A stretch of DNA of 64,000 nucleotides from Rhodanobacteraceae bacterium. Its GTDB lineage: Bacteria; Pseudomonadota; Gammaproteobacteria; Xanthomonadales; Rhodanobacteraceae. The stretch covers positions 100,054 to 164,053 of the forward strand of contig JAEUPP010000005.1 in the NCBI GenBank assembly GCA_016790075.1, in the 5' to 3' direction. A program made the translations under genes and the position numbers. Below, one piece after another: positions 7,866-16,045 of this stretch. The notes beneath the pieces were generated by a model. It saw only the letters and a program-made list of their open reading frames with translations, was not told where the DNA came from and did not search any database. Each line of letters begins with the position of its first letter. Position 1 is the first letter of the stretch.

Positions 7866-9422
7866 ATGGACACTTCATCGGGCAAAGCGGTTCGGCGCGG
7901 CACGATTCTCTCCACCTGCGTCGCAATGCTGTGTTTGGGAGGCTGTGCGTTGTCGCCCTATGTGGTCAAAGACAGCAAGACGAAGCTCCCTGTCCTGAGC
8001 GCGAACTGTGCCAATGGCCAAAGCGCGCCAAGCATGGTTGGCGCCGTCGCAGCAGCCGACGGGCTCGAGCAGCGCTACCACAAGATCGCCGATCAGGAGC
8101 GTCGCACACGCAGCATCGCCGTCGGTGCCGCCATTCCGCTCGGCGTCATCGGCATGTATCAGGGCGCAACGGGCGCCGGTTCGTCGCGTTCTATTGCGGC
8201 GCTGGGTCTGGCGGGTGCCGGCAGCTATCTGGGTGCGCAAACCTTTACCGCCACACCGCGCGAGCTGGTCTATCTCGCCGGAGCCAAGGCACTGAACTGC
8301 GTACGGCGCGCCTACGCACCCTTCGAATCTCTCGGCACCAACGAGTTCGACAGCGCGATCAGCCGTCACCAGCTGGCACTGGGCGAGCTGTCCAACGCTA
8401 TCGCGAAACAGGAAGCAAACCAGGGCGGCGGCACGGACGACCTGCGCCTGTTGACGTATGCGCGCAAGGTGCAAGGCACGGCGCAAGATACTTATACCGA
8501 CGCCTTGCGCCTGCAGCGTGAGGTACGCCAGCTGGGCGTGCATTTCTGCACAATGATCAAGGACATCAGCACACAGGTCGCGATCGAGGCACGCAAGACC
8601 GAGCCCGAGCCCGCCGCCGTGCTGGCCAGCATCGCCTTGCTGCCGAAGATCCAGACCTCGATCACAGGGCGCATGCTACCAAGCGCGTCGGTGCCAGCCG
8701 CACCGGAGGCGGCCAAGTTGAGGCAGCCGGCCGCTGCGGCAGGAACGGCGTTAACCGACCAAGGCGACCGAACTGAGCTGCTCGAAAAAATTGCCGCTGC
8801 TGCCCATACCATGGCCATCTTGTCGGCACAGATCGCGGCAACCGCAAACCCGGCAGGCAGCAACACACAGGCACAGGCCTGCGAATCGCCCCAGGCACAG
8901 ATCACGCTGACCATTACGCCGGATGTATCGACACTCGCACTGGCCGAAGGCGAGAGCTATCGCTTCACCATTCGCAGCCAGATCGGCAATCCGACCTATC
9001 AGATCGACGGTGGCAGCACCGCTTCGCTGGGCGCACAACTCCTGATCGAATCCGGCCAGACGGTGCTGCTGGTAACCGCACTCAAACCTAGCGGTGCGAC
9101 CCCGGCCAGCCTGACGATCCGGGACGGTTCCGGGGCGCTCAGCAAGTCGATCGCCGTAACGGTCGCGGCAAAGCCCGCTGCGACCGACACCGGGAACACC
9201 AAATCTTCGCAATGCGCGCCGCGGCCCGGCGAGGACAAGAGCCTGGTCATGGACCCGGCCAAGGTCAAGTTGCTGCAGCTAAAGCTAGGTATGCCGGCCA
9301 ATCTCCAGACCGGTTGCGTCGGCGACCTTACGCGCGGCGAGATCAGAACATTCCAGCAGAAGAACGGGCTGGCGCAGGACGGTGCGCTAACAGCGGCGCT
9401 CTGGGACAAGGTGACCAACTGA
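7866..9422 (+). CDS. Lipoprotein with C-terminal peptidoglycan-binding domain
   Basis: 518 residues. A lipobox LGGC puts the acylated Cys at residue 27. Residues about 85-125 form a Gly/Ala-rich hydrophobic stretch resembling glycine-zipper segments (GVIGMYQGATGAG, LGLAGAGSYLGAQ). The middle is helical and Ala/Gln-rich. About 355-430 is beta-rich with an Ig-like look (ITLTITPDVSTLALAEGESYRF), and about 455-518 is a PG_binding_1 domain (VKLLQLKLG...GEIRTFQQKNGLAQDGALTAALWDKV). The ATG at 7866 is preceded by GAGG; an upstream extension in frame has no signal peptide. This suggests an outer-membrane-anchored protein reaching the wall. The next gene (9804) encodes a membrane protein and may act with it. 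Not recognised as any named system. Confidence 0.75.
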   Translation: MDTSSGKAVRRGTILSTCVAMLCLGGCALSPYVVKDSKTKLPVLSANCANGQSAPSMVGAVAAADGLEQRYHKIADQERRTRSIAVGAAIPLGVIGMYQGATGAGSSRSIAALGLAGAGSYLGAQTFTATPRELVYLAGAKALNCVRRAYAPFESLGTNEFDSAISRHQLALGELSNAIAKQEANQGGGTDDLRLLTYARKVQGTAQDTYTDALRLQREVRQLGVHFCTMIKDISTQVAIEARKTEPEPAAVLASIALLPKIQTSITGRMLPSASVPAAPEAAKLRQPAAAAGTALTDQGDRTELLEKIAAAAHTMAILSAQIAATANPAGSNTQAQACESPQAQITLTITPDVSTLALAEGESYRFTIRSQIGNPTYQIDGGSTASLGAQLLIESGQTVLLVTALKPSGATPASLTIRDGSGALSKSIAVTVAAKPAATDTGNTKSSQCAPRPGEDKSLVMDPAKVKLLQLKLGMPANLQTGCVGDLTRGEIRTFQQKNGLAQDGALTAALWDKVTN

Positions 9423-9803
9423 ACCCGCCTCGACGCCCAGGACAACCCTATGGCCCGTCGTGCAGTGCTGATCGGCACCGAAGCCGGAACTGAATCTGGT
9501 CGGCATCAAGAATGGCACCCGTCTCTTGCGGCATCGAGGCTTGGCGGGATAGTCAAGATTGACAGCGGAGTATCACGGTCTCACGACAGACGCGCGACTG
9601 GACCTGCCCGCGAAGAACCAAACGTCCCAATCCGCGTCGTCGCGCCGCGCCAGTCCCACCGCTGTACGCATATACGTCAATAACCGACACATGATCTTTT
9701 TCAGAAAAAACTTTTTGCACTTCGCAAACTGCATGACTACCCTTCCCGTGGCCACACGGGGTCATCACGGCTACTGCGCGCAACCAGCAACCTGGAGAGC
9801 ATC
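9423..9803. other. 381-base intergenic region upstream of the membrane protein gene
   Basis: No convincing gene. It becomes AT-richer towards the end (9690-9720, with CTTTTTCAGAAAAAACTTTTTG). A weak sigma-70-like pair, TTGCAC and TACCCT spaced 17 bases (about 9713-9741), lies some 60 bases before the ATG at 9804. The ribosome-binding site is likely CTGGAGAG just upstream of that ATG. The long gap suggests that the lipoprotein and membrane-protein genes are transcribed separately. Confidence 0.4.
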
Positions 9804-10715
9804 ATGACCGGCGCCCAATTCGCACATCGCCTACGTGTCGCACTGCGTATTGGCTGCTTGTTGCTGGTCGCTGTGGCCATGTCACCACAGGCGGCAGCGC
9901 AGGACGCAACCCCCTTGGCATCGGCCGCTGCAGCACAGACCGCTACCGCGCCGCCTGTCGCAACGCCGGTTGCTACGGCACTAGCCGCGGAAGCAGGCAG
10001 CAACGCAGCCAGCAGCAATACGCCGCCAAAATCCATCGAGCAGCTGTTGCCACAACTGCTAGGTCTGTTCGTCGTCGCCACCGTGCTCGAACTGGCACTG
10101 AGCTTGCTGTTCCAGTGGCGGCTTTACCGCGAGTTCTTCAACGGCCGCGCGGTCAAGACCCTGGTCATGATTGCCGCAGGTTATGCTGTCGTTCTGTGCT
10201 TCGACTACGACATTTTTGCGCGTATCGCCGAACATGCGGGCGGAAAAGGCACGACCGGCACGTTTTCGCAGTTCCTGTCTGCCTGTGTGCTCGCCGGTGG
10301 CAGTGCTGGCGTCTATGAGTTGTTCAAGGCGTTGGGATTGCGTCCGCCGGTCGACCCCGAGAAGGACAAACCCAAGCCGGATGAAACCAAGGCCTGGGTT
10401 TCGGTGAAGATCATGCGCCAGCAGGCGCAGGGCGAAATCAAGGTTCACCTGGTGGTTATCCCGACGCCAGACCCAGACAAGGACCCCCTACCCACCGCAC
10501 TTGCGACGACAGTGAATACGCCGCGCAGCGTGGCACAGCGCCTGTTTGGCGTGTTTTTCGCTGATCCGCTGCGCTTCCCGAACTACGGCGGCTGGACAGT
10601 GCATGCGAGCACGCTGTACGAGATCTACGCGACCGACGAGGCCGCACATCGGCACACGATATATCGCGGCAAATTCGCCAACCGGGCAATTGTTGATTTC
10701 GTCGCGACCTTCTAG
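9804..10715 (+). CDS. Membrane protein with signal peptide and three predicted helices, function unknown
   Basis: 303 residues. A signal sequence or first helix (residues 13-33, ending SPQAAAQ) is followed by an Ala/Thr/Pro-rich linker. Helices are predicted at about 76-101 (QLLGLFVVATVLELALSLLF), about 113-131 (VKTLVMIAAGYAVVLCF) and about 152-172 (FLSACVLAGGSAGVYELF). A soluble C-terminal domain of about 125 residues follows a Lys/Pro hinge (PPVDPEKDKPKPDETK) and has beta-strand pattern (KAWVSVKIM, IKVHLVVIP). The ATG follows GGAGAG. It is followed by a perfect bidirectional terminator. No family is recognised; the architecture suggests an inner-membrane anchor presenting a soluble domain. 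Confidence 0.7.
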   Translation: MTGAQFAHRLRVALRIGCLLLVAVAMSPQAAAQDATPLASAAAAQTATAPPVATPVATALAAEAGSNAASSNTPPKSIEQLLPQLLGLFVVATVLELALSLLFQWRLYREFFNGRAVKTLVMIAAGYAVVLCFDYDIFARIAEHAGGKGTTGTFSQFLSACVLAGGSAGVYELFKALGLRPPVDPEKDKPKPDETKAWVSVKIMRQQAQGEIKVHLVVIPTPDPDKDPLPTALATTVNTPRSVAQRLFGVFFADPLRFPNYGGWTVHASTLYEIYATDEAAHRHTIYRGKFANRAIVDFVATF

Positions 10716-10740
10716 TGCATGCCGCTACGGCGGCTGGTGA

Positions 10741-10772
10741 AAAAAGGGCCCCGGCGCAACGGGGCCCTTTTT
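10741..10772. terminator. Bidirectional rho-independent terminator between convergent genes
   Basis: Perfect 12-bp inverted repeat AAAAAGGGCCCC / GGGGCCCTTTTT (10741-10752 and 10761-10772) with loop GGCGCAAC. Because the arms carry A and T runs, it can end transcription of the membrane protein gene on the plus strand and of the cold-shock gene on the minus strand. Confidence 0.9.
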
Positions 10773-10795
10773 CACTTGTGCAACGGCTGCAACGA

Positions 10796-11002
10796 CTACT
10801 GCACTGGCGTCACCGCCGAGGCCTGCGCACCCTTGGGGCCCTGGCTGACGACAAAGCTCACACGTTGGCCTTCCTGCAAGGTGCGAAAACCCTTGCTAGA
10901 GATTGCCGAAAAATGGACGAAGACGTCGGAACCGCCGCCTTCCGGAGCAATGAAGCCGAAACCCTTGGCGTCGTTGAACCACTTTACCGTACCGAACTGC
11001 AT
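10796..11002 (-). CDS. Cold-shock protein (CspA family)
   Basis: 68-residue single cold-shock domain. The RNP1 motif [11 protein letters not shown] and RNP2 motif DVFVHFSAI are present, along with the usual start [15 protein letters not shown]. These proteins bind single-stranded RNA/DNA and melt secondary structure. The start at 11002 follows GAGGGGAAGTC, a good ribosome-binding site, and gives the canonical length; the longer open frame upstream is not conserved. It has its own upstream region (11003-11210). It could be a constitutive CspE/CspD-type paralogue rather than a cold-induced one; the sequence does not decide. Confidence 0.96.
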   Translation of the reverse strand: MQFGTVKWFNDAKGFGFIAPEGGGSDVFVHFSAISSKGFRTLQEGQRVSFVVSQGPKGAQASAVTPVQ

Positions 11003-11075
11003 GACTTCCCCTCGAACGTTGCTGGACGAATGCGCGGCAGACTTCTCCCCCGAGTCGGCGCGCCGCGCGTGTACG

Positions 11076-11081
11076 AGTATA
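11076..11081 (-). promoter_or_regulatory. Possible -10 element of the cold-shock gene
   Basis: On the minus strand TATACT (plus 11076-11081) is five of six with the sigma-70 -10 consensus and lies 74 bases before the cold-shock start codon. No good -35 hexamer is found at 16-18 bases. It would give a leader of roughly 65-70 bases. Weak call. Confidence 0.3.
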
Positions 11082-11210
11082 CGCAGCACGGTCAAAAGTG
11101 CGAGAGCATTAGCCGGGCGGCATGTGAGCCGTGTCACGCGACAAGCAACAGAAATCCGACAGCCACAACGCTGAACGCACGACTGGGCCGAGTGGCCCGC
11201 GTCGGCGCCT

Positions 11211-11954
11211 TCAGTTCGCGAGCAGTGCCTGCACCAGCGGCGGCACGGCTGCAGTGGCCGTGCGCAGGTTGGCAAAGATTTCCTCAAGGCTGATCTCGGC
11301 CTGATCGCCACAGCCGGCGGCCCAGTTCGCGACCAGCGCGATACAGGCATAGTCGAGATCAAGTTCGCGCGCGAGTGCGGCTTCGGGCATGCCGGTCATG
11401 CCCACGAGATCACAGCCGTCGCGACGCAGACGCGCGATTTCCGCGCGCGTTTCCAGGCGCGGCCCCTGTGTAGCCCCATAACAGCCGCCGTCGACCACGA
11501 CGATGCTGGCCTTGTCGGCAGCGGCAAGCAGGTCGGCACGCAGCGTTGCCGCGTAGGGTTCGCTGAAGTCGATGTGCCTGACTTCGGCGCCGTCCGCATC
11601 GCAGAAGCTGGTGTAGCGGCCGTGGGTATAGTCGATGATCTGGTCGGGGATGACGACTGCGCAGGGTCCCATGTCCGCGCGAATGCCGCCGACCGCATTG
11701 ACGCCAATCACACGCCTGGCCCCCAGGCTCTGCAGCGCCCAGATATTGGCGCGGTAGTTCACCCGGTGCGGCGGCAGGCTATGGCCTTCGCCATGCCGCG
11801 CCAGGAATGCGACCGGCCGCCCCTGTACCTCGCCGCAGACTACAGGCCCCGATGTGGCGCCATAAGGCGTCTCGATGCTGCGGCGCACGACATTTTCCAG
11901 AGCGGGAAATTGATACAAACCGGTACCGCCGACAATAGCCAGATCCAGCGACAT
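11211..11954 (-). CDS. mtnP: S-methyl-5'-thioinosine / methylthioadenosine phosphorylase
   Basis: 247-residue PNP/MTAP-fold phosphorylase of purine and methionine salvage. Motifs: [12 protein letters not shown] (phosphate-binding loop), [50 protein letters not shown] and [19 protein letters not shown]. Pseudomonas and Xanthomonas-type enzymes of this length with [10 protein letters not shown] act on methylthioinosine, formed after MTA deaminase, so that substrate is more likely than MTA. Family membership is certain; the substrate is inferred. It starts 10 bases after the hpt gene and belongs to the nagZ-hpt-mtnP operon. Confidence 0.88.
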   Translation of the reverse strand: MSLDLAIVGGTGLYQFPALENVVRRSIETPYGATSGPVVCGEVQGRPVAFLARHGEGHSLPPHRVNYRANIWALQSLGARRVIGVNAVGGIRADMGPCAVVIPDQIIDYTHGRYTSFCDADGAEVRHIDFSEPYAATLRADLLAAADKASIVVVDGGCYGATQGPRLETRAEIARLRRDGCDLVGMTGMPEAALARELDLDYACIALVANWAAGCGDQAEISLEEIFANLRTATAAVPPLVQALLAN

Positions 11955-11964
11955 GGTTCGCTCC

Positions 11965-12504
11965 TCAGATCGCGTAGATGGCCGGCAGGTTGCGACCCTG
12001 CTCGTAGAAATCCATGCCATGTCCGAATACATAGCGGTCCGGCACCACGACGCCACAGTAGTCCGCCACGATGCCCGGCACGCAGCGGCCATGGCGCTTC
12101 TCGCAGAGCACGGCGACCAGCACGCGGCGCGCGCCCCGGTCCAGACAAAAGTCGCGTATCGCCTTCAGCGTCTTGCCCTCGTCGAGTATGTCGTCGGCGA
12201 GCACGACGGTGCGCCCCGCCAGCGCAGCCGCCGGCTGGCGCAGCCAGTGCAATTCCGAGCCGCTGGTAGCACCGCGGTAACGCGTTGCGTGGATGTAGTC
12301 GAATTCGATGTCGCTCTTCATCGCCAGCGCGAGCTTGGCGCCGAACAACATGCCGCCATGCATTACGGTGACGAATACGGCATGTTCGCCGTCAATCGCG
12401 GCATCAATCTCGGCACCCATGCGGACTATGGCGGCGTCGAGCACGGGCAGGTCATGGATCAGGTCGGCTTTGATCAAGGCCTCGGACAGGCTGGGTCGGT
12501 TCAT
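11965..12504 (-). CDS. hpt: Hypoxanthine-guanine phosphoribosyltransferase
   Basis: 179-residue type I PRTase that transfers phosphoribose from PRPP to hypoxanthine or guanine. The PRPP loop is VVLADDILDEGKTL. Upstream are the catalytic-loop region FDYIHATRYRG and, near residue 47, VMHGGMLFGAKLA. The C-terminal VVVPDRYVFGHGMDF carries the hood that recognises the purine. The start at 12504 opens the family N-terminus MNRPSLSEALIKADLIHD. It lies 8 bases after nagZ and 10 bases before mtnP. Coupled with MTI phosphorylase, it would recycle the released hypoxanthine. Confidence 0.92.
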   Translation of the reverse strand: MNRPSLSEALIKADLIHDLPVLDAAIVRMGAEIDAAIDGEHAVFVTVMHGGMLFGAKLALAMKSDIEFDYIHATRYRGATSGSELHWLRQPAAALAGRTVVLADDILDEGKTLKAIRDFCLDRGARRVLVAVLCEKRHGRCVPGIVADYCGVVVPDRYVFGHGMDFYEQGRNLPAIYAI

Positions 12505-12512
12505 GGCTACAC

Positions 12513-13520
12513 TCAGGCGGGGACACCAAGCGCGGCTAGGCGCTCGATGAAGCGGGTTCGTTGTGGATTGTCGACCAGCGATTGCCAGGTCGACGCGACC
12601 ATGCCGCGCAACGCGGCAATGCGGCTGGCCGGGCACGGTGCGCGGCCGCGCACGGCCGCTATGGATTCAGCTACCAGCGCCGGGCTGCAGACCAGCACGA
12701 GGTCGCAACCGGCAGTCAGGTGTGCCTCGATACGTGCAGCAACACCGCCGGCCGACTCGGCTGCGGCCATGCCGATGTCGTCGGAAAACACCACGCCGCG
12801 AAAACCCATTTCGCCGCGCAGCACATCTTCTATCCAGATACGCGAATAGCCCGCAGGCACGCTATCGACCGCGGGATAGGTCACGTGAGCCAGCATGACG
12901 GCTTCGGCACCAGCGGCGAAGCCGTCGACGAACGCGGCGAGGTCAGTCTCACGCAGCTGCTGCAGCGTGCGCGGATCGGTCGCCGCATCAAAGTGGGTGT
13001 CCTCAAGTACCGAACCATGGCCTGGGAAATGTTTCAGGGTCGCAGCCATACCGCCGAGGTGCATGCCACGCAGGTAGGCCTGGCCCAGCTCCGACACGAC
13101 ACGCGCATCGGCATGAAAGGCGCGCTCGCCGATCGCGCGATTGCCGCGCTTGAGATCGACCACCGGCGCGAAGCTGATATCGATATCGAGCGCGCGCATT
13201 TCGCTGGCCATGACCCAGGCATGTTCCTCGGCCAGCGCAACGGCGCGAGACGGATCGGCATCGTAAATTTCACCCAGCCGCGCAAGTGCAGGCAGGCGCG
13301 TAAAACCTTCGCGGAAGCGCTGCACAGGGCCGCCTTCCTGATCGACGCAGAGCAGAAATTCGTCACCGCGCACCGCACGTATGGCCTCAACCAGTGCAGC
13401 CACTTGTTCGCGCGAGGCAAAGTTACGGCTGAACAGGATCACGCCGCTGACTTCCGCGGCAGCGATCCAGTCGCGCTCGTGTGCGGCGAGCTCCTTGCCA
13501 GCAATTCCGATGACAAGCAT
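12513..13520 (-). CDS. nagZ: Beta-N-acetylhexosaminidase NagZ
   Basis: 335-residue cytoplasmic GH3 enzyme that removes GlcNAc from GlcNAc-anhydroMurNAc peptides during peptidoglycan recycling. Motifs: VSGVILFSRNFAS, LLCVDQEGGPVQRFREGFTRLP, the DISFAPVVDL strand, the catalytic-loop KHFPGHGSVLEDTHFD with the Asp/His dyad, and the nucleophile region VVFSDDIGM. Length is typical of single-domain proteobacterial NagZ. The start codon overlaps the CYTH gene stop by one base (ATGA), showing translational coupling. In many gammaproteobacteria nagZ influences AmpC induction; no ampC is seen here. Confidence 0.96.
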   Translation of the reverse strand: MLVIGIAGKELAAHERDWIAAAEVSGVILFSRNFASREQVAALVEAIRAVRGDEFLLCVDQEGGPVQRFREGFTRLPALARLGEIYDADPSRAVALAEEHAWVMASEMRALDIDISFAPVVDLKRGNRAIGERAFHADARVVSELGQAYLRGMHLGGMAATLKHFPGHGSVLEDTHFDAATDPRTLQQLRETDLAAFVDGFAAGAEAVMLAHVTYPAVDSVPAGYSRIWIEDVLRGEMGFRGVVFSDDIGMAAAESAGGVAARIEAHLTAGCDLVLVCSPALVAESIAAVRGRAPCPASRIAALRGMVASTWQSLVDNPQRTRFIERLAALGVPA

Positions 13521-14032
13521 CAGTCCCGTCCTTCCCGTTCGCTCGCCGACCAGCCTGAGTACGGATAGGCGATCAGATTGAGATTGTAGTAGCGCGGCAA
13601 ATGACTGACCTCACGCCCCAGCCAGTCAGGCCGTTCAAATACCTGGTCAACTGCGTCGAGTTCCAGCTCGGCGACGACCAGGCCATCGTTCGCGCCTAAG
13701 AATTCGTCGATCTCGAACTCATGGTCGGCGCATGCAACGTAATGGCGAATCTTTTCAACTACGCCGTCGCAAAGCTTGGCCAGCATGGCCTCCGCATCGG
13801 CCAGAGGTACTTCGTATTCGTATTCCTGGCGCGACGGGCCCAGCGTCGACGATTTGATATTGAGCCAGGCCTGCTCGCCGCCTATGCGTACCCGCACCGA
13901 GCTGCGCGCAGCCCCGCTGGTAACTGCGGCAGCACTCACCAGATAACCCTGTACCAGCCGCTGTGAGCGTGATACCTGCCCGCGCCAGGCATCCGAAGCC
14001 AGCAGGAATTTACGTTCGATTTCGATGCCCAC
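13520..14032 (-). CDS. CYTH-domain protein (triphosphate tunnel metalloenzyme family)
   Basis: 170 residues starting GIEIERKFLL, the signature metal-binding ExExK motif of CYTH enzymes. Further tunnel residues appear in RLVQGYL, SVRVRIGGEQAWLNIK, RQEYEYEVPLADAEAML, KIRHYV, EIDEFLGANDGLVVAELEL and FERPDWLGREVS. Bacterial members act as inorganic triphosphatases or thiamine-triphosphatase-like enzymes. The GTG at 14032 is preceded seven bases upstream by AAGGGAG, which decides the start: an in-frame ATG at 14053 would put that Shine-Dalgarno inside the coding sequence. Overlaps nagZ by one base. Confidence 0.85.
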   Translation of the reverse strand: MGIEIERKFLLASDAWRGQVSRSQRLVQGYLVSAAAVTSGAARSSVRVRIGGEQAWLNIKSSTLGPSRQEYEYEVPLADAEAMLAKLCDGVVEKIRHYVACADHEFEIDEFLGANDGLVVAELELDAVDQVFERPDWLGREVSHLPRYYNLNLIAYPYSGWSASEREGRD

Positions 14033-14079
14033 GCATATCTCCCTTGGCGCCAACGCGGCCTGCAGCGCCGTGACCCTGT

Positions 14080-15384
14080 TCAGCGCTCAAACAGCGCTAT
14101 CGATTCGACATGCGCCGTGTGCGGGAACATGTCCATGACTCCGGCCGCCCTGAGCTTGAAACCATGCTTTTGCACCAGGATGCCCGCATCGCGCGCAAGC
14201 GAAGCCGGGTGGCAGGATACGTAGACGATGCGCCCCGTGTCCTTCCTTGGCAGATAGTCGAATACGGCCTGGGCACCGGAACGCGGCGGATCGAGCAGGA
14301 TCTTGTCATAGGACTGGCGCGCCCACGGCGTATCGCGCTGGTCATCGAGCAGGTTTGCGACATGGTATTCAACATTGCCTATGCCATTGCGCCCCGCATT
14401 CTGCCTGGCGCGCTCGACCAGACCGTGCTCGCCTTCGACCCCGACCACCTGAGCACAGCGGCGCGCGAGCGGAAATGTGAAATTACCGAGGCCGCAAAAC
14501 AGATCGAGCACACGGTCAGTCGGTAGCGGATCGAGCAAGGCCAGAGCATGCGCAATCATGGCCTCGTTCATGGCCGAATTGACCTGGATAAAATCCAGCG
14601 GCCGGAATTCGAGCTCGACCTCTGCAGCCGCGATGCGGAACGCCAGCCGCGGCTGTTCCGGCCACAGCGGATGCACGCTGTCATTGCCGCCGGGCTGCAG
14701 ATAGATCGCAAGCCCTTGCGCCTGGCCAAAGGCGACCAGGGCAGCGCGATCGGCATCGGACAAGGGCTGCAGATGGCGGAAGATCAGCGCCGTCGTATCG
14801 TCGCCGGCCGCGATCTCGATCTGCGGGATCTCGCGCACGCAGGCCAGCTGACCTACCAATTCGGCAATTGCCGCGATGCGCTCGCCGACCGCGGGCGCGA
14901 GCACCTCACAGCGCGACAGATCCGCGACGTAGCGGCCGTTATCCTCGCGAAAGCCAACCAGAGCCTTGCCCTTCTTGTCGACATACTTGACCGACAGCCG
15001 GCCCTTGCGGCGATAGCCCCAGACGGCCGAGGTCAGCGGTGCCAGCCAATGCCGGGGCTCAACATGGCCGATACGCTCGAAGTTCTCGGCCAGCACACGC
15101 TGTTTCGCGGCGATCTGCGCATCCGGCGCCAGATGCTGCAGGGCGCAACCGCCACAGACACCAAAATGCGGGCAGCGAGGCTGGACGCGATCAGCGGAGG
15201 CGACCAGCACCTGCTCGACCTGTGCCTCGTCATAGTGTCTATGCCGCTGTGCTATCCGTGCGAGCACCCGCTCGCCCGCCAGCGCGCCGCGCACGAAGAC
15301 AGCCTTGCCCTCATGCCGCGCTACGCCACGGCCGTCATGCGAGAGGTCAGTGATATCGAGTTCGAGCGTAGTAGGTGCTTTCAT
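14080..15384 (-). CDS. rlmD: 23S rRNA (uracil-1939-C5)-methyltransferase RlmD
   Basis: 434-residue SAM-dependent rRNA methyltransferase. N-terminal TRAM domain (about 6-62), then the [4Fe-4S] ligands C71, C77, C80 (CPHFGVCGGC) and C159 (RCEVL), and a C-terminal methyltransferase with VLDLFCGLGNF (SAM), LLDPPRSGA and the catalytic Cys at about 391 in YVSCHPASLARD. This combination is diagnostic for RlmD (RumA). The ATG is only six bases from a perfect 12-bp hairpin that occupies the place of a ribosome-binding site. It points away from the YdbL/YdbH pair but lies on the same strand. Confidence 0.96.
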   Translation of the reverse strand: MKAPTTLELDITDLSHDGRGVARHEGKAVFVRGALAGERVLARIAQRHRHYDEAQVEQVLVASADRVQPRCPHFGVCGGCALQHLAPDAQIAAKQRVLAENFERIGHVEPRHWLAPLTSAVWGYRRKGRLSVKYVDKKGKALVGFREDNGRYVADLSRCEVLAPAVGERIAAIAELVGQLACVREIPQIEIAAGDDTTALIFRHLQPLSDADRAALVAFGQAQGLAIYLQPGGNDSVHPLWPEQPRLAFRIAAAEVELEFRPLDFIQVNSAMNEAMIAHALALLDPLPTDRVLDLFCGLGNFTFPLARRCAQVVGVEGEHGLVERARQNAGRNGIGNVEYHVANLLDDQRDTPWARQSYDKILLDPPRSGAQAVFDYLPRKDTGRIVYVSCHPASLARDAGILVQKHGFKLRAAGVMDMFPHTAHVESIALFER

Positions 15385-15390
15385 GACGAC

Positions 15391-15420
15391 AGCGCCCGGG
15401 ATGACGACATCCCGGGCGCT
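15391..15420 (-). promoter_or_regulatory. Perfect hairpin between ydbL and rlmD, adjoining the rlmD start codon
   Basis: 12-bp perfect inverted repeat AGCGCCCGGGAT / ATCCCGGGCGCT (15391-15402, 15409-15420), loop GACGAC. It has no T run on the minus strand, and its 3' foot is six bases from the rlmD ATG. It may act as a terminator for ydbL, as a structure limiting rlmD translation, or both. Confidence 0.5.
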
Positions 15421-15452
15421 TGTGCTCCACAGTTATCGGGCGGATGGACGCG

Positions 15453-16031
15453 TCAGCGCTGCTTCCAGGCGCCCGCGGCGTCCTGATAATACCAGCCGGC
15501 ACGCGCCTGCTCGATCCATTGCGCCGCGAATGTGCTCTGAATCTGCGCCTCCCATTCCGGATGACCGTTGGCGCGCGCGATCTCGGCATAGACCGCCTTG
15601 CGGTCGCGATTCTCATCGGCGACGGACTGATTCAAGCCGCTGCGTTCGGCCAGGGGCACGGCTGAAGCATCACGCACGGCAACCAGTCCATCCCGCGTAA
15701 GGCCTATGCTGCCGGCGGCGAGCGCCTTGGTCAGCACACTGTCGAAACGCTGTTTCATGCGCGCCTGGATTTCCCGTACCGCGGTGGTCTGGATGGTGAG
15801 ATCCGGATCAGCCGCCTGCGCGCTACCGATAAAGAAGTCCAGCAGGCTAGCCTGGGGCGGGCGCGGCGGCGGCTTGACCTCCGCATCCTTGGCCGCCTCG
15901 CCAATAACGTTGCCGATGAATTCTTCAGCGGCTTTCTCCGCCGCCGCTGCGGGGAAATACACATTGATCGTGACGCAGGCCGACAGCAGCACCAGCGCAA
16001 GGCTCAGCAGCATCGTACGAATCGGGCGCAT
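15453..16031 (-). CDS. ydbL: YdbL-like DUF1318 lipoprotein
   Basis: 192 residues. A lipobox LLSAC gives an acylated Cys19, directly followed by VTINVYFPAAAAEKAAEEF, then a Pro-rich linker and a second hydrophobic patch. The C-terminal DUF1318 domain (about 95-192) has GLTRDGLVAVRDASAVPLAE, NQSVADENRDRKAVYAEIARANG and the closing GWYYQDAAGAWKQR. In E. coli YdbL is a periplasmic partner of YdbH and YnbE in phospholipid transport between membranes. Here the protein is itself a lipoprotein and no separate ynbE gene exists: only 14 bases separate it from ydbH. It may combine the YnbE and YdbL roles (inference). Confidence 0.8.
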   Translation of the reverse strand: MRPIRTMLLSLALVLLSACVTINVYFPAAAAEKAAEEFIGNVIGEAAKDAEVKPPPRPPQASLLDFFIGSAQAADPDLTIQTTAVREIQARMKQRFDSVLTKALAAGSIGLTRDGLVAVRDASAVPLAERSGLNQSVADENRDRKAVYAEIARANGHPEWEAQIQSTFAAQWIEQARAGWYYQDAAGAWKQR

Positions 16032-16045
16032 GAGAGACTCCTGGA

